A DNA stretch of 64,000 bases from Pectobacterium aquaticum. Its GTDB lineage: Bacteria; Pseudomonadota; Gammaproteobacteria; Enterobacterales; Enterobacteriaceae. The position numbers and the translations under genes are program-made. The DNA lies in assembly GCF_003382565.3 (NCBI RefSeq), contig NZ_CP086253.1, positions 3,844,001 to 3,908,000 on the forward strand. Direction: 5' to 3'. How positions within the stretch are numbered: position 1 is the first letter of the stretch; the number at the start of each line of letters is the position of its first letter. Below the pieces are notes generated by a model, which saw only the letters and a list, made by a program, of their open reading frames with translations, made no database searches and had not been told where the DNA came from. Below, one piece after another: positions 39,048-49,900 of the stretch.

Positions 39048-39395
39048 TTAAGGACATTTGTAGACGCTGCCGCTCATCTTGCTGTCCAGCGGCGCAAAGC
39101 TTGACCAGAAGGTTTCACTCGAACTGGTTGTGCCATAGATGGTATTGCCACCCATCGCTGCCGCTTTATTGCGCAGGTCGTTTGCCGCACTGCGCATAGA
39201 ACTGCCGTCGCTATGGTTTCCTGCCAGCCAGTTAGACTGGCTACCGCTGGCTTGCCCCAACAGCTGACATTCGCTGCCTGGCTTGGTATCCGTGAACGTC
39301 ACGGCCTGCCCGGCGGCGCTGAGTTGGCTACTGCTACTGCTGCATCCCGCCAGCAACACTGCCGCTGATAGCCCCAACAAAATACGAACCTGCAT
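39048..39395 (-). CDS. yjeI: DUF4156 lipoprotein YjeI
   Basis: A 115-residue lipoprotein precursor with lipobox LLAGC (Cys18), then a Ser-rich linker and a compact domain (CQLLGQASGSQSNWLAGNH, RNKAAAMGGNTIYG) of the DUF4156/RcsF-like type. AGGAGGAAG precedes the ATG. It lies downstream of epmB in convergent orientation, as in E. coli. Confidence 0.88.
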   Translation of the reverse strand: MQVRILLGLSAAVLLAGCSSSSSQLSAAGQAVTFTDTKPGSECQLLGQASGSQSNWLAGNHSDGSSMRSAANDLRNKAAAMGGNTIYGTTSSSETFWSSFAPLDSKMSGSVYKCP

Positions 39396-39438
39396 GTCTT
39401 CCTCCTTGCGATTGAAAAACCAAAGGGCACAGGCCCGA

Positions 39439-41088
39439 TTAGTTACGCCACGCCTTGAAGCGGTTGATCAGTCCGTTGGTAGAACTGTCATGGCTGTCGA
39501 TCGTACTGTCATTTTCCAGCTCTGGCAGAATACGGTTCGCCAGCTGTTTCCCTAACTCCACGCCCCACTGATCGAATGTGAAGATATTCAGGATCGCGCC
39601 CTGAGTGAAGATCTTGTGCTCATACAGCGCAATCAGCGCGCCCAGGCTGTACGGGGTGATTTCGCGCAGCAGGATAGAGTTGGTCGGGCGATTGCCTTCG
39701 AATACTTTAAACGGCGCGACGTGTTCAACTTCTTTTGGACTTTTGCCTGCCGCCGCAAATTCTGCTTCTACCACCTCACGGCTCTTACCGAACGCCAGTG
39801 CTTCCGTCTGTGCAAAGAAGTTCGACAGCAGTTTGCTGTGATGATCGCTCAATGGGTTATGACTCACCGCCGGCGCAATAAAATCACACGGAACCAGCTT
39901 GGTGCCCTGATGGATCAACTGGTAGAACGCATGCTGGCCGTTCGTACCCGGTTCACCCCAGATAATCGGTCCAGTCTGGTAATCCACTGGATTGCCGTTG
40001 CGATCGGCTGATTTCCCGTTGGATTCCATATTCCCCTGTTGGAAATAGGCGGCAAAACGGTGCATGTATTGGTCATACGGCAGAATCGCTTCAGTTTCAG
40101 CACCGAAGAAATTGTTGTACCAAATGCCGATCAGCGCCAGCAGCACGGGCAGGTTTTTCTCCGCTGGCGTGGAAGCGAAGTGCTTGTCCATCGCGTGCGC
40201 GCCGCTGAGCAGTTTTTCAAAGTTATCAAAGCCCAGAGAGAGAATAATCGACAGCCCAATCGCCGACCATAGAGAGTAACGTCCGCCAACCCAGTCCCAG
40301 AATTCGAACATGTTGTCGGTATCGATACCAAATTCGCCGACGGCTTTCGCGTTGGTGGACAGCGCAGCAAAGTGCTTGGCAACGTGTTTCTCGTCCTGCG
40401 CCGTTTTCAGGAACCAGTCGCGAGCGCTGTGCGCGTTGGTCATGGTTTCCTGCGTAGTGAAGGTTTTTGACGCCACGAGGAACAGCGTGGTTTCTGGGTT
40501 TAGCGGCTTCAACGTTTCAGCAATATGCGTGCCGTCAACGTTAGAGACAAAGTGCATATTGAGGTGATTCTTATAAGGCTTCAGCGCTTCCGTTACCATG
40601 AACGGGCCCAGATCGGAGCCGCCGATACCGATGTTAACCACGTCGGTAATGGTTTTGCCGGTATAGCCTTTCCACTCACCGCCGATCACGCGTTCGCTGA
40701 AATCTTTCATTTTCGCGAGCACCGCGTTGACTTCCGGCATCACATCTTTGCCATCCACCAGAATCGGCGTGTTGCTGCGGTTACGCAGGGCAACGTGCAG
40801 AACGGCGCGGTCTTCCGTGCGGTTGATTTTCTCGCCAGCAAACATGGACTGAATCGCCGCAGACAGGTCCGTTTCCCGTGCCAGCGCGTGCAGTTTTTCC
40901 ATCGTTTCTGCGGTGATGCGGTTTTTGGAGTAATCCACCAGCATCTGATCGTCGAACGTCGCAGAAAAATGCGCGAAACGATCGCTATCTTGTGCAAATA
41001 GCTCACTGATTTGCACGTCTTTCATCGCGTCAAAATGGTGTTGTAATGCCTGCCAGGCGGCAGTTTGGCTTGGATTAATATTTTTCAT
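39439..41088 (-). CDS. pgi: Glucose-6-phosphate isomerase
   Basis: Interconverts glucose-6-phosphate and fructose-6-phosphate in glycolysis and gluconeogenesis. The 549-residue protein has the PGI signatures (DVVNIGIGGSDLGPFMVTEA, VASKTFTTQETMTNA, and the C-terminal GALIALYEHKIFTQG and FDQWGVELGKQLA). A short hairpin (GGGC-CTGT-GCCC) with TTTGGTTTTT follows the stop and may terminate it before yjeI. Confidence 0.98.
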   Translation of the reverse strand: MKNINPSQTAAWQALQHHFDAMKDVQISELFAQDSDRFAHFSATFDDQMLVDYSKNRITAETMEKLHALARETDLSAAIQSMFAGEKINRTEDRAVLHVALRNRSNTPILVDGKDVMPEVNAVLAKMKDFSERVIGGEWKGYTGKTITDVVNIGIGGSDLGPFMVTEALKPYKNHLNMHFVSNVDGTHIAETLKPLNPETTLFLVASKTFTTQETMTNAHSARDWFLKTAQDEKHVAKHFAALSTNAKAVGEFGIDTDNMFEFWDWVGGRYSLWSAIGLSIILSLGFDNFEKLLSGAHAMDKHFASTPAEKNLPVLLALIGIWYNNFFGAETEAILPYDQYMHRFAAYFQQGNMESNGKSADRNGNPVDYQTGPIIWGEPGTNGQHAFYQLIHQGTKLVPCDFIAPAVSHNPLSDHHSKLLSNFFAQTEALAFGKSREVVEAEFAAAGKSPKEVEHVAPFKVFEGNRPTNSILLREITPYSLGALIALYEHKIFTQGAILNIFTFDQWGVELGKQLANRILPELENDSTIDSHDSSTNGLINRFKAWRN

Positions 41089-41239
41089 AATGCGACTTTC
41101 TCTCTAAGCATGAGTTCAAAGTGACTGAATCGATTGTATCCCTTAAAATCCCGATTGAGATCCCTTTTCTTGCTAAAAGCGGTTCATGCTCTTTTGTTTA
41201 TTGACAGAAACGGCATAACCCGTTATTTGTAACACCGTA

Positions 41240-41446
41240 CTTGCACACTCGGTGTGCAAGCCAGAAGAGGCGCGTCGCCCAGGTAAGATATCGGAGGAAC
41301 CGTAATCCGCTGATGATATCCGAGGGGGAGCGATGCCGAGATGCGGTGAAAGTACGGCTTTCACCCTATCGACTACAGAGGCTGAATCCTCTGGGTTGTC
41401 ACCGGATTAGTCCTGACGGACGTCCAGCAAGGTGGAGCGCTTCTGG
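41240..41446 (+). promoter_or_regulatory. Lysine riboswitch (L box) of lysC
   Basis: The leader contains the conserved L-box segments AGAGGCGCGTCGCCCAGGTA, GAGGGGGAGCGATGCCGAG, GGGTTGTCACCGGATTAGTC and GGTGGAGCGCTTCTGG. The closing stem pairs CCAGAAG (41261-41267) with CTTCTGG (41440-41446). A separate perfect 8-bp hairpin (CTTGCACA with TGTGCAAG, 41240-41260) precedes it. Lysine binding should lower lysC expression. A GCTGTTT/AAAACAGC hairpin at 41520-41538 just before the ribosome-binding site may belong to the expression platform. Confidence 0.92.
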
Positions 41447-41565
41447 GTGTATCGTAGTCATTTTCTACGCCTGCCCCCTACTTTTGCTCTCCCCCTGTGC
41501 CAAGGCTGATTAATGGAATGCTGTTTACTGAAAACAGCCTACCCCCTGACACGAGGTTTTTTGAC

Positions 41566-42942
41566 ATGTCTGCAACCGAAGTCTCCGCGAACGCGAACTC
41601 TACCGTTATTGCCAAATTTGGCGGCACCAGCGTGGCGGACTTTGACGCCATGAATCGCAGCGCCGATGTGGTGTTATCTAATCCCAATGTACGCGTTGTG
41701 GTGCTGTCAGCATCGGCGGGTATCACCAACTTACTGGTCGCGCTCGCCGAAGGCCAGGCGTCGGAAATGCGCGCTGAAAATCTGGCGAAAATCCGCCAGA
41801 TCCAATACGCCATCATCGACAGACTGACTAACCAGAGCGTTATTCGCGATGAGATCGATCGCATGCTGGACAGCGTCACCACGCTGTCTGAAGCGGCGGC
41901 GCTTGCGACGTCAAACGCCCTGACCGATGAACTGGTCAGCCACGGCGAACTGATGTCTACCCTGCTGTTTGTCGAGATTCTGCGTCAGCGTGATGTCACT
42001 GCAGAATGGTTCGATGTGCGAAAAATCATGCGTACCGACGATCACTTTGGCCGTGCTCAGCCGGACGTCGACGTTTTAGGTGAACTGACTCGCAGCCAGT
42101 TGCAGCCGCGTCTTGAGCAAGGTCTGGTGATCACGCAGGGCTTTATCGGCAGCGAAGCGAAAGGTCGCACGACCACGTTGGGTCGCGGCGGTAGTGATTA
42201 TACGGCGGCGCTGCTGGGCGAAGCGCTCAACGTCGGCCGAATTGATATCTGGACCGATGTTCCTGGCATCTACACCACTGATCCACGCGTGGTACCGACC
42301 GCAAAACGCATCGACCAAATCATGTTTGAAGAAGCTGCCGAAATGGCGACATTTGGCGCGAAAGTCCTGCACCCAGCCACGCTGATGCCTGCGGTACGTA
42401 GCGATATTCCGGTATTCGTCGGTTCCAGCAAAGATCCGGCTGCTGGCGGTACGCTGGTGTGCAATAAAACCGAAAATCCGCCGCTGTTCCGCGCGCTGGC
42501 GCTGCGTCGTAAACAAACGCTGCTTAAGCTCTATAGCCTGAACATGCTGCACGCACGCGGTTTTCTGGCCGAAGTGTTCAGCATTCTGGCGCGTCATAAC
42601 ATCTCCGTTGACCTGATCACGACGTCAGAAGTCAACGTGGCCTTGACGCTCGACACAACCGGCTCTACCTCAACGGGCGACAGCCTGCTATCCAGTGCCT
42701 TGCTGACCGAGCTGTCATCGCTGTGCCGGGTTGAGGTTGAAGAGAATCTGTCGTTGGTCGCGCTGATCGGCAACAATCTGTCTCAGGCCTGTGGCGTCGG
42801 GAAAGAAGTATTTGGCGTACTGGAGCCGTTCCGTATTCGCCTGATCTGCTACGGCGCCAGCAGCAACAACCTGTGCTTCTTGGTACCGGGTGACGACGCC
42901 GAGCGAGTGGTACAAACACTGCACCGCAGCCTGTTCGAGTAA
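41566..42942 (+). CDS. lysC: Lysine-sensitive aspartokinase III
   Basis: Phosphorylates aspartate, the first step toward lysine, threonine, methionine and diaminopimelate. The 458-residue protein begins MSATEVSANANSTVIAKFGG, with the kinase motif KFGGTSVADFDAMNRSAD, LGRGGSDYTAALL and two C-terminal ACT domains (ISVDLITTSEVNVALTLD). I chose the ATG at 41566 with GAGG 9 nt upstream; the open frame continues upstream into the riboswitch leader. The N-terminus is about nine residues longer than in E. coli. Regulated by the lysine riboswitch. Confidence 0.97.
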   Translation: MSATEVSANANSTVIAKFGGTSVADFDAMNRSADVVLSNPNVRVVVLSASAGITNLLVALAEGQASEMRAENLAKIRQIQYAIIDRLTNQSVIRDEIDRMLDSVTTLSEAAALATSNALTDELVSHGELMSTLLFVEILRQRDVTAEWFDVRKIMRTDDHFGRAQPDVDVLGELTRSQLQPRLEQGLVITQGFIGSEAKGRTTTLGRGGSDYTAALLGEALNVGRIDIWTDVPGIYTTDPRVVPTAKRIDQIMFEEAAEMATFGAKVLHPATLMPAVRSDIPVFVGSSKDPAAGGTLVCNKTENPPLFRALALRRKQTLLKLYSLNMLHARGFLAEVFSILARHNISVDLITTSEVNVALTLDTTGSTSTGDSLLSSALLTELSSLCRVEVEENLSLVALIGNNLSQACGVGKEVFGVLEPFRIRLICYGASSNNLCFLVPGDDAERVVQTLHRSLFE

Positions 42943-42999
42943 ATTCGCTCTCTGTCTCTTAGTCACCAATACAGAGGCATCGCGGGTTTTGACGTTATC

Positions 43000-43256
43000 C
43001 GGCGTAAAAAATTATGCTGAGGAGATAGCGGGCTTAGGATGAGCCGCATGGACGCGGCGAAAGCTTGCGCCACGCCGGGAGCGTGTCGCAAGCGGTCCGT
43101 TAAGCCTGATATCGACGAAGATACCGCGTCAGCGGCATAATTCCCGCCGAAAAGCCTGGGGTCACGGGGCGAGCGGCGTTTGAGCCGTCCCGTGTCGGGC
43201 GCGTGCTATGAAGTAGCATGAAAATGGCGGCATTATCGCGCACGAAACCACCTCTT
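43000..43256. repeat. Structured intergenic repeat, copy A
   Basis: A 257-bp element between convergent lysC and yjbB, homologous to 51902-52156. A 5' domain is closed by AAATTATGC/GCATAATT and holds stems CGGGCTTA/TAAGCCTG (43029/43101), GCCGC/GCGGC (43043/43054) and a compound hairpin at 43063-43093 with loop CGGGA. A 3' domain has CACGGGGCG/CGTCCCGTG (43163/43186) and ends in CGCGCACGAAACCACC. Most stems differ in sequence from copy B but keep pairing. I do not recognise a named family. Confidence 0.85.
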
Positions 43257-43295
43257 AGCCTGCATAAAAATATAACTAAGAGAGCCTCCAAAGGA

Positions 43296-44942
43296 TCACA
43301 GCGTCAGCGGTGATTCTTCGCGGTCTTCTTCCCCATCCTGTTGCACAATCAAGACGTTATACGCCACCGCACAGAACAGTGAATTCAGTCGGTTCATGTC
43401 TCCAAGCAAGCTCAAATGGAGCGAACTGGTTTCCAGACTCTGTACGTTGTGCTGATGTAAGCGATCAACATGCGCATGCGCATAACGGCGGTTCATAATG
43501 CGGAAACGGTGTTTGGCACGGCGCAGGCGTTTCGCGCTGGTAACATCCCCCGACAGGAAAACTGACAGCCCAAGACGCAGATTCACCAGCAGTTGTTCAT
43601 GCAGATGGTTCAACTCTTCCAGACCCTGCGCGGAAAACGCCATGCGTACACCAGAGGAATGATTGGCAATGTCATCTGCCATGCGTTCGATAATATCTCC
43701 CGCCTGCTCCAGATTCAGCGCCACTTCGATCACTTCGGCCCAGCGCCGAGAATCTCGCTCATCCAGCCCGTCTTTCTGAATCTGCGCCAGATAGAGCTTA
43801 ATCGCGGTGTAAAGGATATCGACATCATCATCGAGTCGGCGAATCTCACGCCGCTGTATAGGGTCGCCTTGTAAGACTTCACGGTACAAACGCAGCATTT
43901 GCTCCAGCACATCGCCAATACGCAGCGTTTCACGCGCGGCGTTGGCCAGCGCTAGCGCCGGCGTATCCAGCGAGCTGGTGTCCAAATGACGCGCTTTCAT
44001 CTGGAGATCGACTTGCGGCGAATCAGCAATCATCACGCAGGACAGTCGTGCCACCACGCCGGTAAGCGGAATCAGCAGCAAGCAACGAATCAGGTTGTAG
44101 AACAGGTGAAAGTAAATGACCAGCTCTTCGGCGCTTAGCGGAATGCGCGTTAACCAGCGCGAAAGCGGCTCAACTAGCGGTAGCACAACCAAACAGCCTA
44201 TCAACTTGAACAGCATGCTGCCGAGCGCCACGCGTCGGCCTGCCGCATTCTGCGTCGAGGCGCTCATCATCGTCAGTAATCCGCTGCCCAGATTGGCACC
44301 AATCACCAAGCACATCGCCACTTCCAGCGAGATCACACCGCTTGCCGTCAAGGTTGCCGTTAGCAGCACCGCTGCCAGACTGGAATAGGTAATCACCGCG
44401 AACAGCGCGCCAGCCAGCGCATCCAGCATGACGTCGCCTGTCAACGAGGAAAACAGCACCTTCACGCCCGACGTTTGCGTGATCGGAGCCGCGGCCACGA
44501 CAATCATTTCCAGCGCCAGCAAAATCAGCCCGAGGCCAATCGCCACGCGACCAACCTGCCCCACCCGCGTCTGCTTACGGCTAAGGAAAAAGATCACGCC
44601 CAGAAAAATCAGCAGCGGAGAAAGCCAAGACAGATCGAACGTCAAAATCCGCACCATCAGTGCCGTACCAACATCCGCCCCGAGAATAATCACCAGCGCA
44701 GGCGTTAGTGCCACCAGTCCCTGTGCAACAAAAGAGGTCGTCAGCAATGCAGTAGCATTGCTGCTCTGCACCAGTGCGGTTACGCCAATGCCGGCCATAA
44801 AAGCCAACGGTTTTTTCTCAACGCTATCGCTGAGCACACGCCGTAACTGGGTACCATAAACCCGCATGATACCGGTACGTACAATGTGAGTGCCCCAGAC
44901 CAGCAACGTAATCGCAGAAAGGAGATTCAACAGTGTTAACAA
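43296..44942 (-). CDS. yjbB: Na+/Pi-cotransporter-family protein YjbB
   Basis: An inner-membrane protein of the NptA/PNaS family, implicated in phosphate export in E. coli. The 548-residue protein has two repeated membrane modules with the QSSNATALLTTSFVAQGLV and TYSSLAAVLLTATLTASG signatures, and a C-terminal PhoU-like helical domain (about 340-530). It lies next to lysC as in E. coli. The interval to the divergent gene at 45268 (about 325 bp) holds only promoter-like AT-rich sequence. Confidence 0.9.
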   Translation of the reverse strand: MLTLLNLLSAITLLVWGTHIVRTGIMRVYGTQLRRVLSDSVEKKPLAFMAGIGVTALVQSSNATALLTTSFVAQGLVALTPALVIILGADVGTALMVRILTFDLSWLSPLLIFLGVIFFLSRKQTRVGQVGRVAIGLGLILLALEMIVVAAAPITQTSGVKVLFSSLTGDVMLDALAGALFAVITYSSLAAVLLTATLTASGVISLEVAMCLVIGANLGSGLLTMMSASTQNAAGRRVALGSMLFKLIGCLVVLPLVEPLSRWLTRIPLSAEELVIYFHLFYNLIRCLLLIPLTGVVARLSCVMIADSPQVDLQMKARHLDTSSLDTPALALANAARETLRIGDVLEQMLRLYREVLQGDPIQRREIRRLDDDVDILYTAIKLYLAQIQKDGLDERDSRRWAEVIEVALNLEQAGDIIERMADDIANHSSGVRMAFSAQGLEELNHLHEQLLVNLRLGLSVFLSGDVTSAKRLRRAKHRFRIMNRRYAHAHVDRLHQHNVQSLETSSLHLSLLGDMNRLNSLFCAVAYNVLIVQQDGEEDREESPLTL

Positions 44943-45267
44943 AAAGTCCTCGCTCCCAGCTAAACAATATATCGATGAAATACAGTGTATCGAAAGAAAA
45001 CAAAGTATTAATGAGGTACTAAATCACCATCTTACCAGATGTTTGCAGACCGTATTGCGAGGCAGCCCGCGCCCAAGCAAAATCGTCCAGCGATCAAGGA
45101 ATGATAAAAATTACTTAACTGACAATATTTAAAAAACAGAATCCAAATCAATAAGCCGATAATTTTGCCTCACGCCTTCCCCAGTTAGCGCTATGCTCTC
45201 TTTATCCCTATAAATCCTATGGGTTATATACCCGTACCGCTCTGCTCGCCATAAGTAAGGAAAATGG

Positions 45268-46722
45268 ATGAAGACGAAAACCTCGTATGGACTGAACTGG
45301 CTCCCGCTGATCGTGATTCTTATCATCGCGGCTTTTTTCTGGCACATAGCCCCCCCGACCGGCTTAAGCCCCGCCGCCTGGCACTCCGCCGTCATTTTCG
45401 TGGCCACGATCGTATGTATTGTCGCGAACATCCTTCCGATTGGGGCCATCGGTATTATCAGTATCACGCTCTTTGCGCTGACATACGCTGCAGGAGATAA
45501 AACGGCCAGCGGCGCAATACAAACCGCACTCAGCGATCTGAACAGCTCGCTGATCTGGCTGATTGTTGTCGCCTTCATGATCGCGCGCGGCTTTATCAAA
45601 ACAGGGCTGGGCCGCCGCATCGCCTTGCAGATGATCCGCATGTTGGGAAAACGCACGCTGGGTCTGGCTTACGGTTTGGCCTTTGCCGATCTGGTGCTTT
45701 CCCCTGCCATGCCGAGCAACACCGCACGCTGCGGCGGGATTATTTATCCCATTGCCGATTCGCTGTCCCGTAGCTTCGACTCCAAACCGGAAGATGCCTC
45801 GCGCAGTAAGATTGGCACCTTCCTCATTACCTGCATCGGTAACGTTAACGACGTGACCGCAGCGTTGTTTATGACCGCTTACACCGGCAACCTGCTGGCG
45901 GTGAAACTCGCGGCCAACGCGGGCGTGACCATCACGTGGGGAAGCTGGTTTCTGGCGGCGCTCGTGCCCTGTTTGATCTCTCTGGCGGTTGTCCCGCTGC
46001 TCGTCTACTGGCTGACCAAACCGGAAATTCGCCATACGCCGGATGCGCCAAAACTGGCCGTCGCCGAACTGGCAAAAATGGGCAACATGAGCCGCGGTGA
46101 ATGGCTGATGGCATTCACCGTCGTCTTGCTGCTGGTACTGTGGATTTTTGGCGATAAATTAGGCGTGGATGCCACGACAGCCTCGTTTGTCGGGCTGTCT
46201 TTTCTGCTGTTAACCGGCGTACTGAGCTGGGAAGACGTGAAGAGCGAGAAAGGGGCATGGGATACGCTGATTTGGTTCGCCGCCCTACTGATGATGGCAA
46301 ATCAGTTGAAAAAGCTCGGCTTCACCAACTGGTTTGGCGATCTCATCGGCAGCAACATCGGCCACTTAATGCAGGGAACCAGTTGGGTATTGGTGTTGTT
46401 ACTGCTAAATGCAGCCTATTTCTACACCCACTATTTCTTCGCCAGCGGCAACGCGCAGATCGCCGCACTTTTTGCCGTGTTCCTCAGTGTCGGGATCAAC
46501 CTGAATATTCCAGCAGTGCCGATGGCGTTCATGCTGGCGTTTACCAGCAGCCTGTACTGTTCACTGACGCAATATACCCACGCTCGCGGCCCCATCCTGT
46601 TCGGCGCAGGCTATGTGCCCACCGCCGTCTGGTGGCGCACCGGTTTCGTCGTCAGTCTGGTGAATCAGGCAATCTTCATGAGCGCGGGCCTGCTGTGGTG
46701 GAAAGCGATTGGCCTGTATTGA
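45268..46722 (+). CDS. DASS-family anion:Na+ symporter or antiporter
   Basis: A 484-residue polytopic protein of the divalent anion/sodium symporter family (CitT/TtdT type), with about 12 hydrophobic segments and the family segments SPAMPSNTARCGGIIYPI (SNT motif) and QYTHARGPILFGAGYV. Likely substrates are di- or tricarboxylates such as citrate, succinate or tartrate; I cannot choose. AAGGAA precedes the ATG. It has its own terminator. Confidence 0.88.
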   Translation: MKTKTSYGLNWLPLIVILIIAAFFWHIAPPTGLSPAAWHSAVIFVATIVCIVANILPIGAIGIISITLFALTYAAGDKTASGAIQTALSDLNSSLIWLIVVAFMIARGFIKTGLGRRIALQMIRMLGKRTLGLAYGLAFADLVLSPAMPSNTARCGGIIYPIADSLSRSFDSKPEDASRSKIGTFLITCIGNVNDVTAALFMTAYTGNLLAVKLAANAGVTITWGSWFLAALVPCLISLAVVPLLVYWLTKPEIRHTPDAPKLAVAELAKMGNMSRGEWLMAFTVVLLLVLWIFGDKLGVDATTASFVGLSFLLLTGVLSWEDVKSEKGAWDTLIWFAALLMMANQLKKLGFTNWFGDLIGSNIGHLMQGTSWVLVLLLLNAAYFYTHYFFASGNAQIAALFAVFLSVGINLNIPAVPMAFMLAFTSSLYCSLTQYTHARGPILFGAGYVPTAVWWRTGFVVSLVNQAIFMSAGLLWWKAIGLY

Positions 46723-46743
46723 TCGTTAGCGAATACATGATGT

Positions 46744-46771
46744 GAAAAAGCTGGGTTACCCCGGCTTTTTC
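46744..46771 (+). terminator. Terminator after the DASS transporter gene
   Basis: Stem GAAAAAGC-TGGG with CCCG-GCTTTTTC around a TTAC loop, ending in a run of five T, 22 nt past the stop. Confidence 0.85.
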
Positions 46772-46822
46772 ATTGTATTACCGCAACACGCGCATGTTAG
46801 CGTTTGTCAGGCAAATCCCAGA

Positions 46823-46905
46823 GGACAGCGGCAACTGAGCGGCCGTGGCGCTAGTGTCACAGAGAAAAATGTGGCTCATCACACACGAAACGCCCACCCT
46901 GCAAT
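46823..46905. repeat. Partial or diverged copy C of the structured repeat
   Basis: GACAGCGGCAACTGAGCGGC and GAAAAATGTGGCTCATCACA followed by CACGAAACGCCCACC align with the 3' domain of copies A and B, with shorter stems; the 5' domain is absent. It too lies between convergent genes (DASS transporter and metH). Confidence 0.5.
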
Positions 46906-46949
46906 ACATAATTCAGACAACAATATCAGTAAGTCACTTACTCAATTCC

Positions 46950-49900
46950 TTAATCCGCATCATAGCCCAAATTCGGCGCTAACCAGCGCTCAACGTCACT
47001 CACGCTCATCCCTTTACGTACCGCGTAATCTTCCACCTGATCGTGCTGGATTTGCGCGACGGCAAAGTATTTGCTGTCAGGGTGGCTGAAATACCAGCCG
47101 GATACCGATGCACCCGGCCACATGGCATAGGATTCGGTGAGCTTCATGCCGGTATGTTTTTCCACATCCAGCAACTGCCAGATTTGCACTTTCTCCGTAT
47201 GGTCAGGACAAGCCGGATAGCCCGGTGCGGGCCGAATACCCTGATAATTCTCGCGGATCAGCAGCTCACTACTGAGGTTCTCATTCGGCGCATAGCCCCA
47301 GAACACCTTGCGCACGCGCTCATGCAGGTACTCCGCAAAGGCTTCCGCCAGACGGTCAGAAATCGCTTTCACCATGATCTTGTTGTAATCATCATGCTGA
47401 GCTTCCCACAGATCGGCCAACGTATCCTCTTCCAGCCCGCCGGTCACGGCAAAGGCTCCCAGATAGTCCGGCTTGCCGCTGGATTTCGGTGCCACAAAAT
47501 CAGACAGGCAGTAGTTCGGGAAGTCGGTTTTTTCCGTCTGTTGACGCAGATGGTGGCTCACTGACAGCACCGTTTCACGCCGTTCATCGGTATAAATCAC
47601 GACGTCATCGCCAACGCGGTTCGCCGGGAAGAGGCCTACCACGCCGCGAGGATTCAGTGCGCCACGTGCGGACAAGTCATCCAGCATCGCGTTGGCATCA
47701 GCAAACAGGCGCTTGGCCTCTTCACCCACCACCTCATCTTCCAGAATGCGGGGATATTTCCCGGCCAGCGACCAGGTCATAAAGAACGGCGTCCAGTCGA
47801 TATAGTTGCGCAGCGTTTCGATGCTGGCTGTCACCGCCTGCACGCCCAGCCGATGTGCAACGGGCGGCGTGTAGTTATCCCAATCCAGATCGGAAGCGTT
47901 AGCACGAGCCGCTTCCAGCGTCACGGGCGGCGTTCTCGGTTTTTTACGCGCGTGCTGAATACGCACGGTTTCATACTCTTTACGAGTGCGCGCAACAAAG
48001 TCGTCATACTGCGTACTGGACAGCAGGGCAGACACCACACCAACAGAGCGCGAGGCATTCTGCACATAAACCGTCGGGCCGCTATAGTTCTGCTCAATCT
48101 TCACAGCGGTATGCGCTTTAGAGGTCGTCGCGCCACCAATCAGCAGCGGCAGCGTGAAGCCCTGACGCTCCATCTCTTTCGCCACGTTGACCATTTCATC
48201 CAACGACGGCGTAATCAGCCCGGACAGCCCGATGATATCGACATGCTCTTCACGCGCGGTCTTCAGGATTTTATCCGTCGGCACCATTACGCCCAGATCG
48301 ATAATTTCGTAGTTGTTACATTGCAGCACCACACCGACGATATTCTTGCCGATATCGTGGACGTCACCTTTTACGGTCGCCAGCAGGATTTTCCCAGCGG
48401 AAGAGCCTTTGTCTTTACTGGCTTCAATATAGGGTTCGAGGTAGGCCACGGCCTGCTTCATGACGCGAGCGGATTTCACGACCTGCGGCAAAAACATTTT
48501 GCCTGCACCGAACAGATCACCGACCACGTTCATGCCGTCCATCAGCGGGCCTTCGATCACCTCGATCGGCCGCGTCGCCTGCTGGCGTGCTTCTTCGGTA
48601 TCCAGTTCGATAAACTCAGTAATGCCTTTAACCAGCGAATACTCCAGACGCTTCTTCACGTCCCAGCCGCGCCACTCCGCCTGCGTTTTGCTGCCTTCAT
48701 CTTCCGTTTTGCTGCCGCGATATTTCTCTGCCAGATCGAGCATGCGCTCGGTGGCATCGCTGCGACGGTTAAGGATCACGTCTTCAACCGCATCGCGCAG
48801 TTCAACAGGGAGATCGTCATAGATCGCCAACTGGCTGGCGTTCACGATCCCCATGTCCATACCATTGCGGATCGCGTAATACAGGAAGACGGCGTGGATC
48901 GCCTCACGGACCAGATCGTTACCACGGAATGAGAACGACACGTTGGAGACGCCGCCAGAGATCATCGCATGCGGCAGTTGCGCCTTGATGTCCGCACAGG
49001 CTTCGATGAAATCCACCGCGTAGTTGTTGTGCTCGTCGATACCCGTTGCCACGGCGAAAATGTTCGGGTCGAAAATAATGTCTTCCGGCGGGAAACCGAC
49101 TTCTTCCGTCAGGATGCGGTACGCCCGGCTACAAATTTCAATTTTACGCGCACGGGTATCTGCCTGCCCGACTTCATCGAAGGCCATCACTACCACAGCT
49201 GCGCCATAGCGCCGCACCAGCTTAGCGTGATGAATAAAGGCCTCAACGCCTTCCTTCATGGAGATCGAGTTAACAATCCCTTTGCCCTGAATGCATTTAA
49301 GCCCTTTCTCAACCACATCCCATTTTGAGGAGTCAATCATGATCGGCACACGGGCGATATCAGGTTCGCCGGCAATCAGATTCAGGAAACGGATCATCGC
49401 CGCTTCCGCATCCAGCATGCCTTCATCCATGTTGATATCGATGATCTGCGCGCCGCTTTCCACCTGCTGGCGGGCGACATCCAGCGCTTCGTTGTACTTT
49501 TCTTCTTTGATCAGACGTTTAAAACGTGCGGAGCCGGTGACATTCGTCCGCTCCCCGACGTTAACAAACAGGGTGTTGGCATCGATATTCAGCGGTTCCA
49601 GACCGGATAAACGGCAGGCCACCGGAATCTCTGGCAGCTTACGCGGCGGCACGCCTTCCACCACTTTCGCCATCGCGGCAATGTGCGCAGGCGTCGATCC
49701 ACAGCAACCGCCCACGATATTCAGGAAGCCGGATCGCGCCCATTCGCCGATATGTTTTGCCATATCGGCCGGATCCAGATCGTATTCCCCGAAGGCATTA
49801 GGCAGCCCCGCATTCGGGTGTGCGCTCACATAGCATTCTGAAATACGTGATAGTTCGGCGACATACTGGCGCAGCTCATCCGGCCCCAGCGCACAGTTCA

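Noticed and set aside
47853..48932. 359-codon plus-strand frame opposite metH
   Set aside because: Long only because of codon bias in the GC-rich antisense strand; metH is unambiguous.
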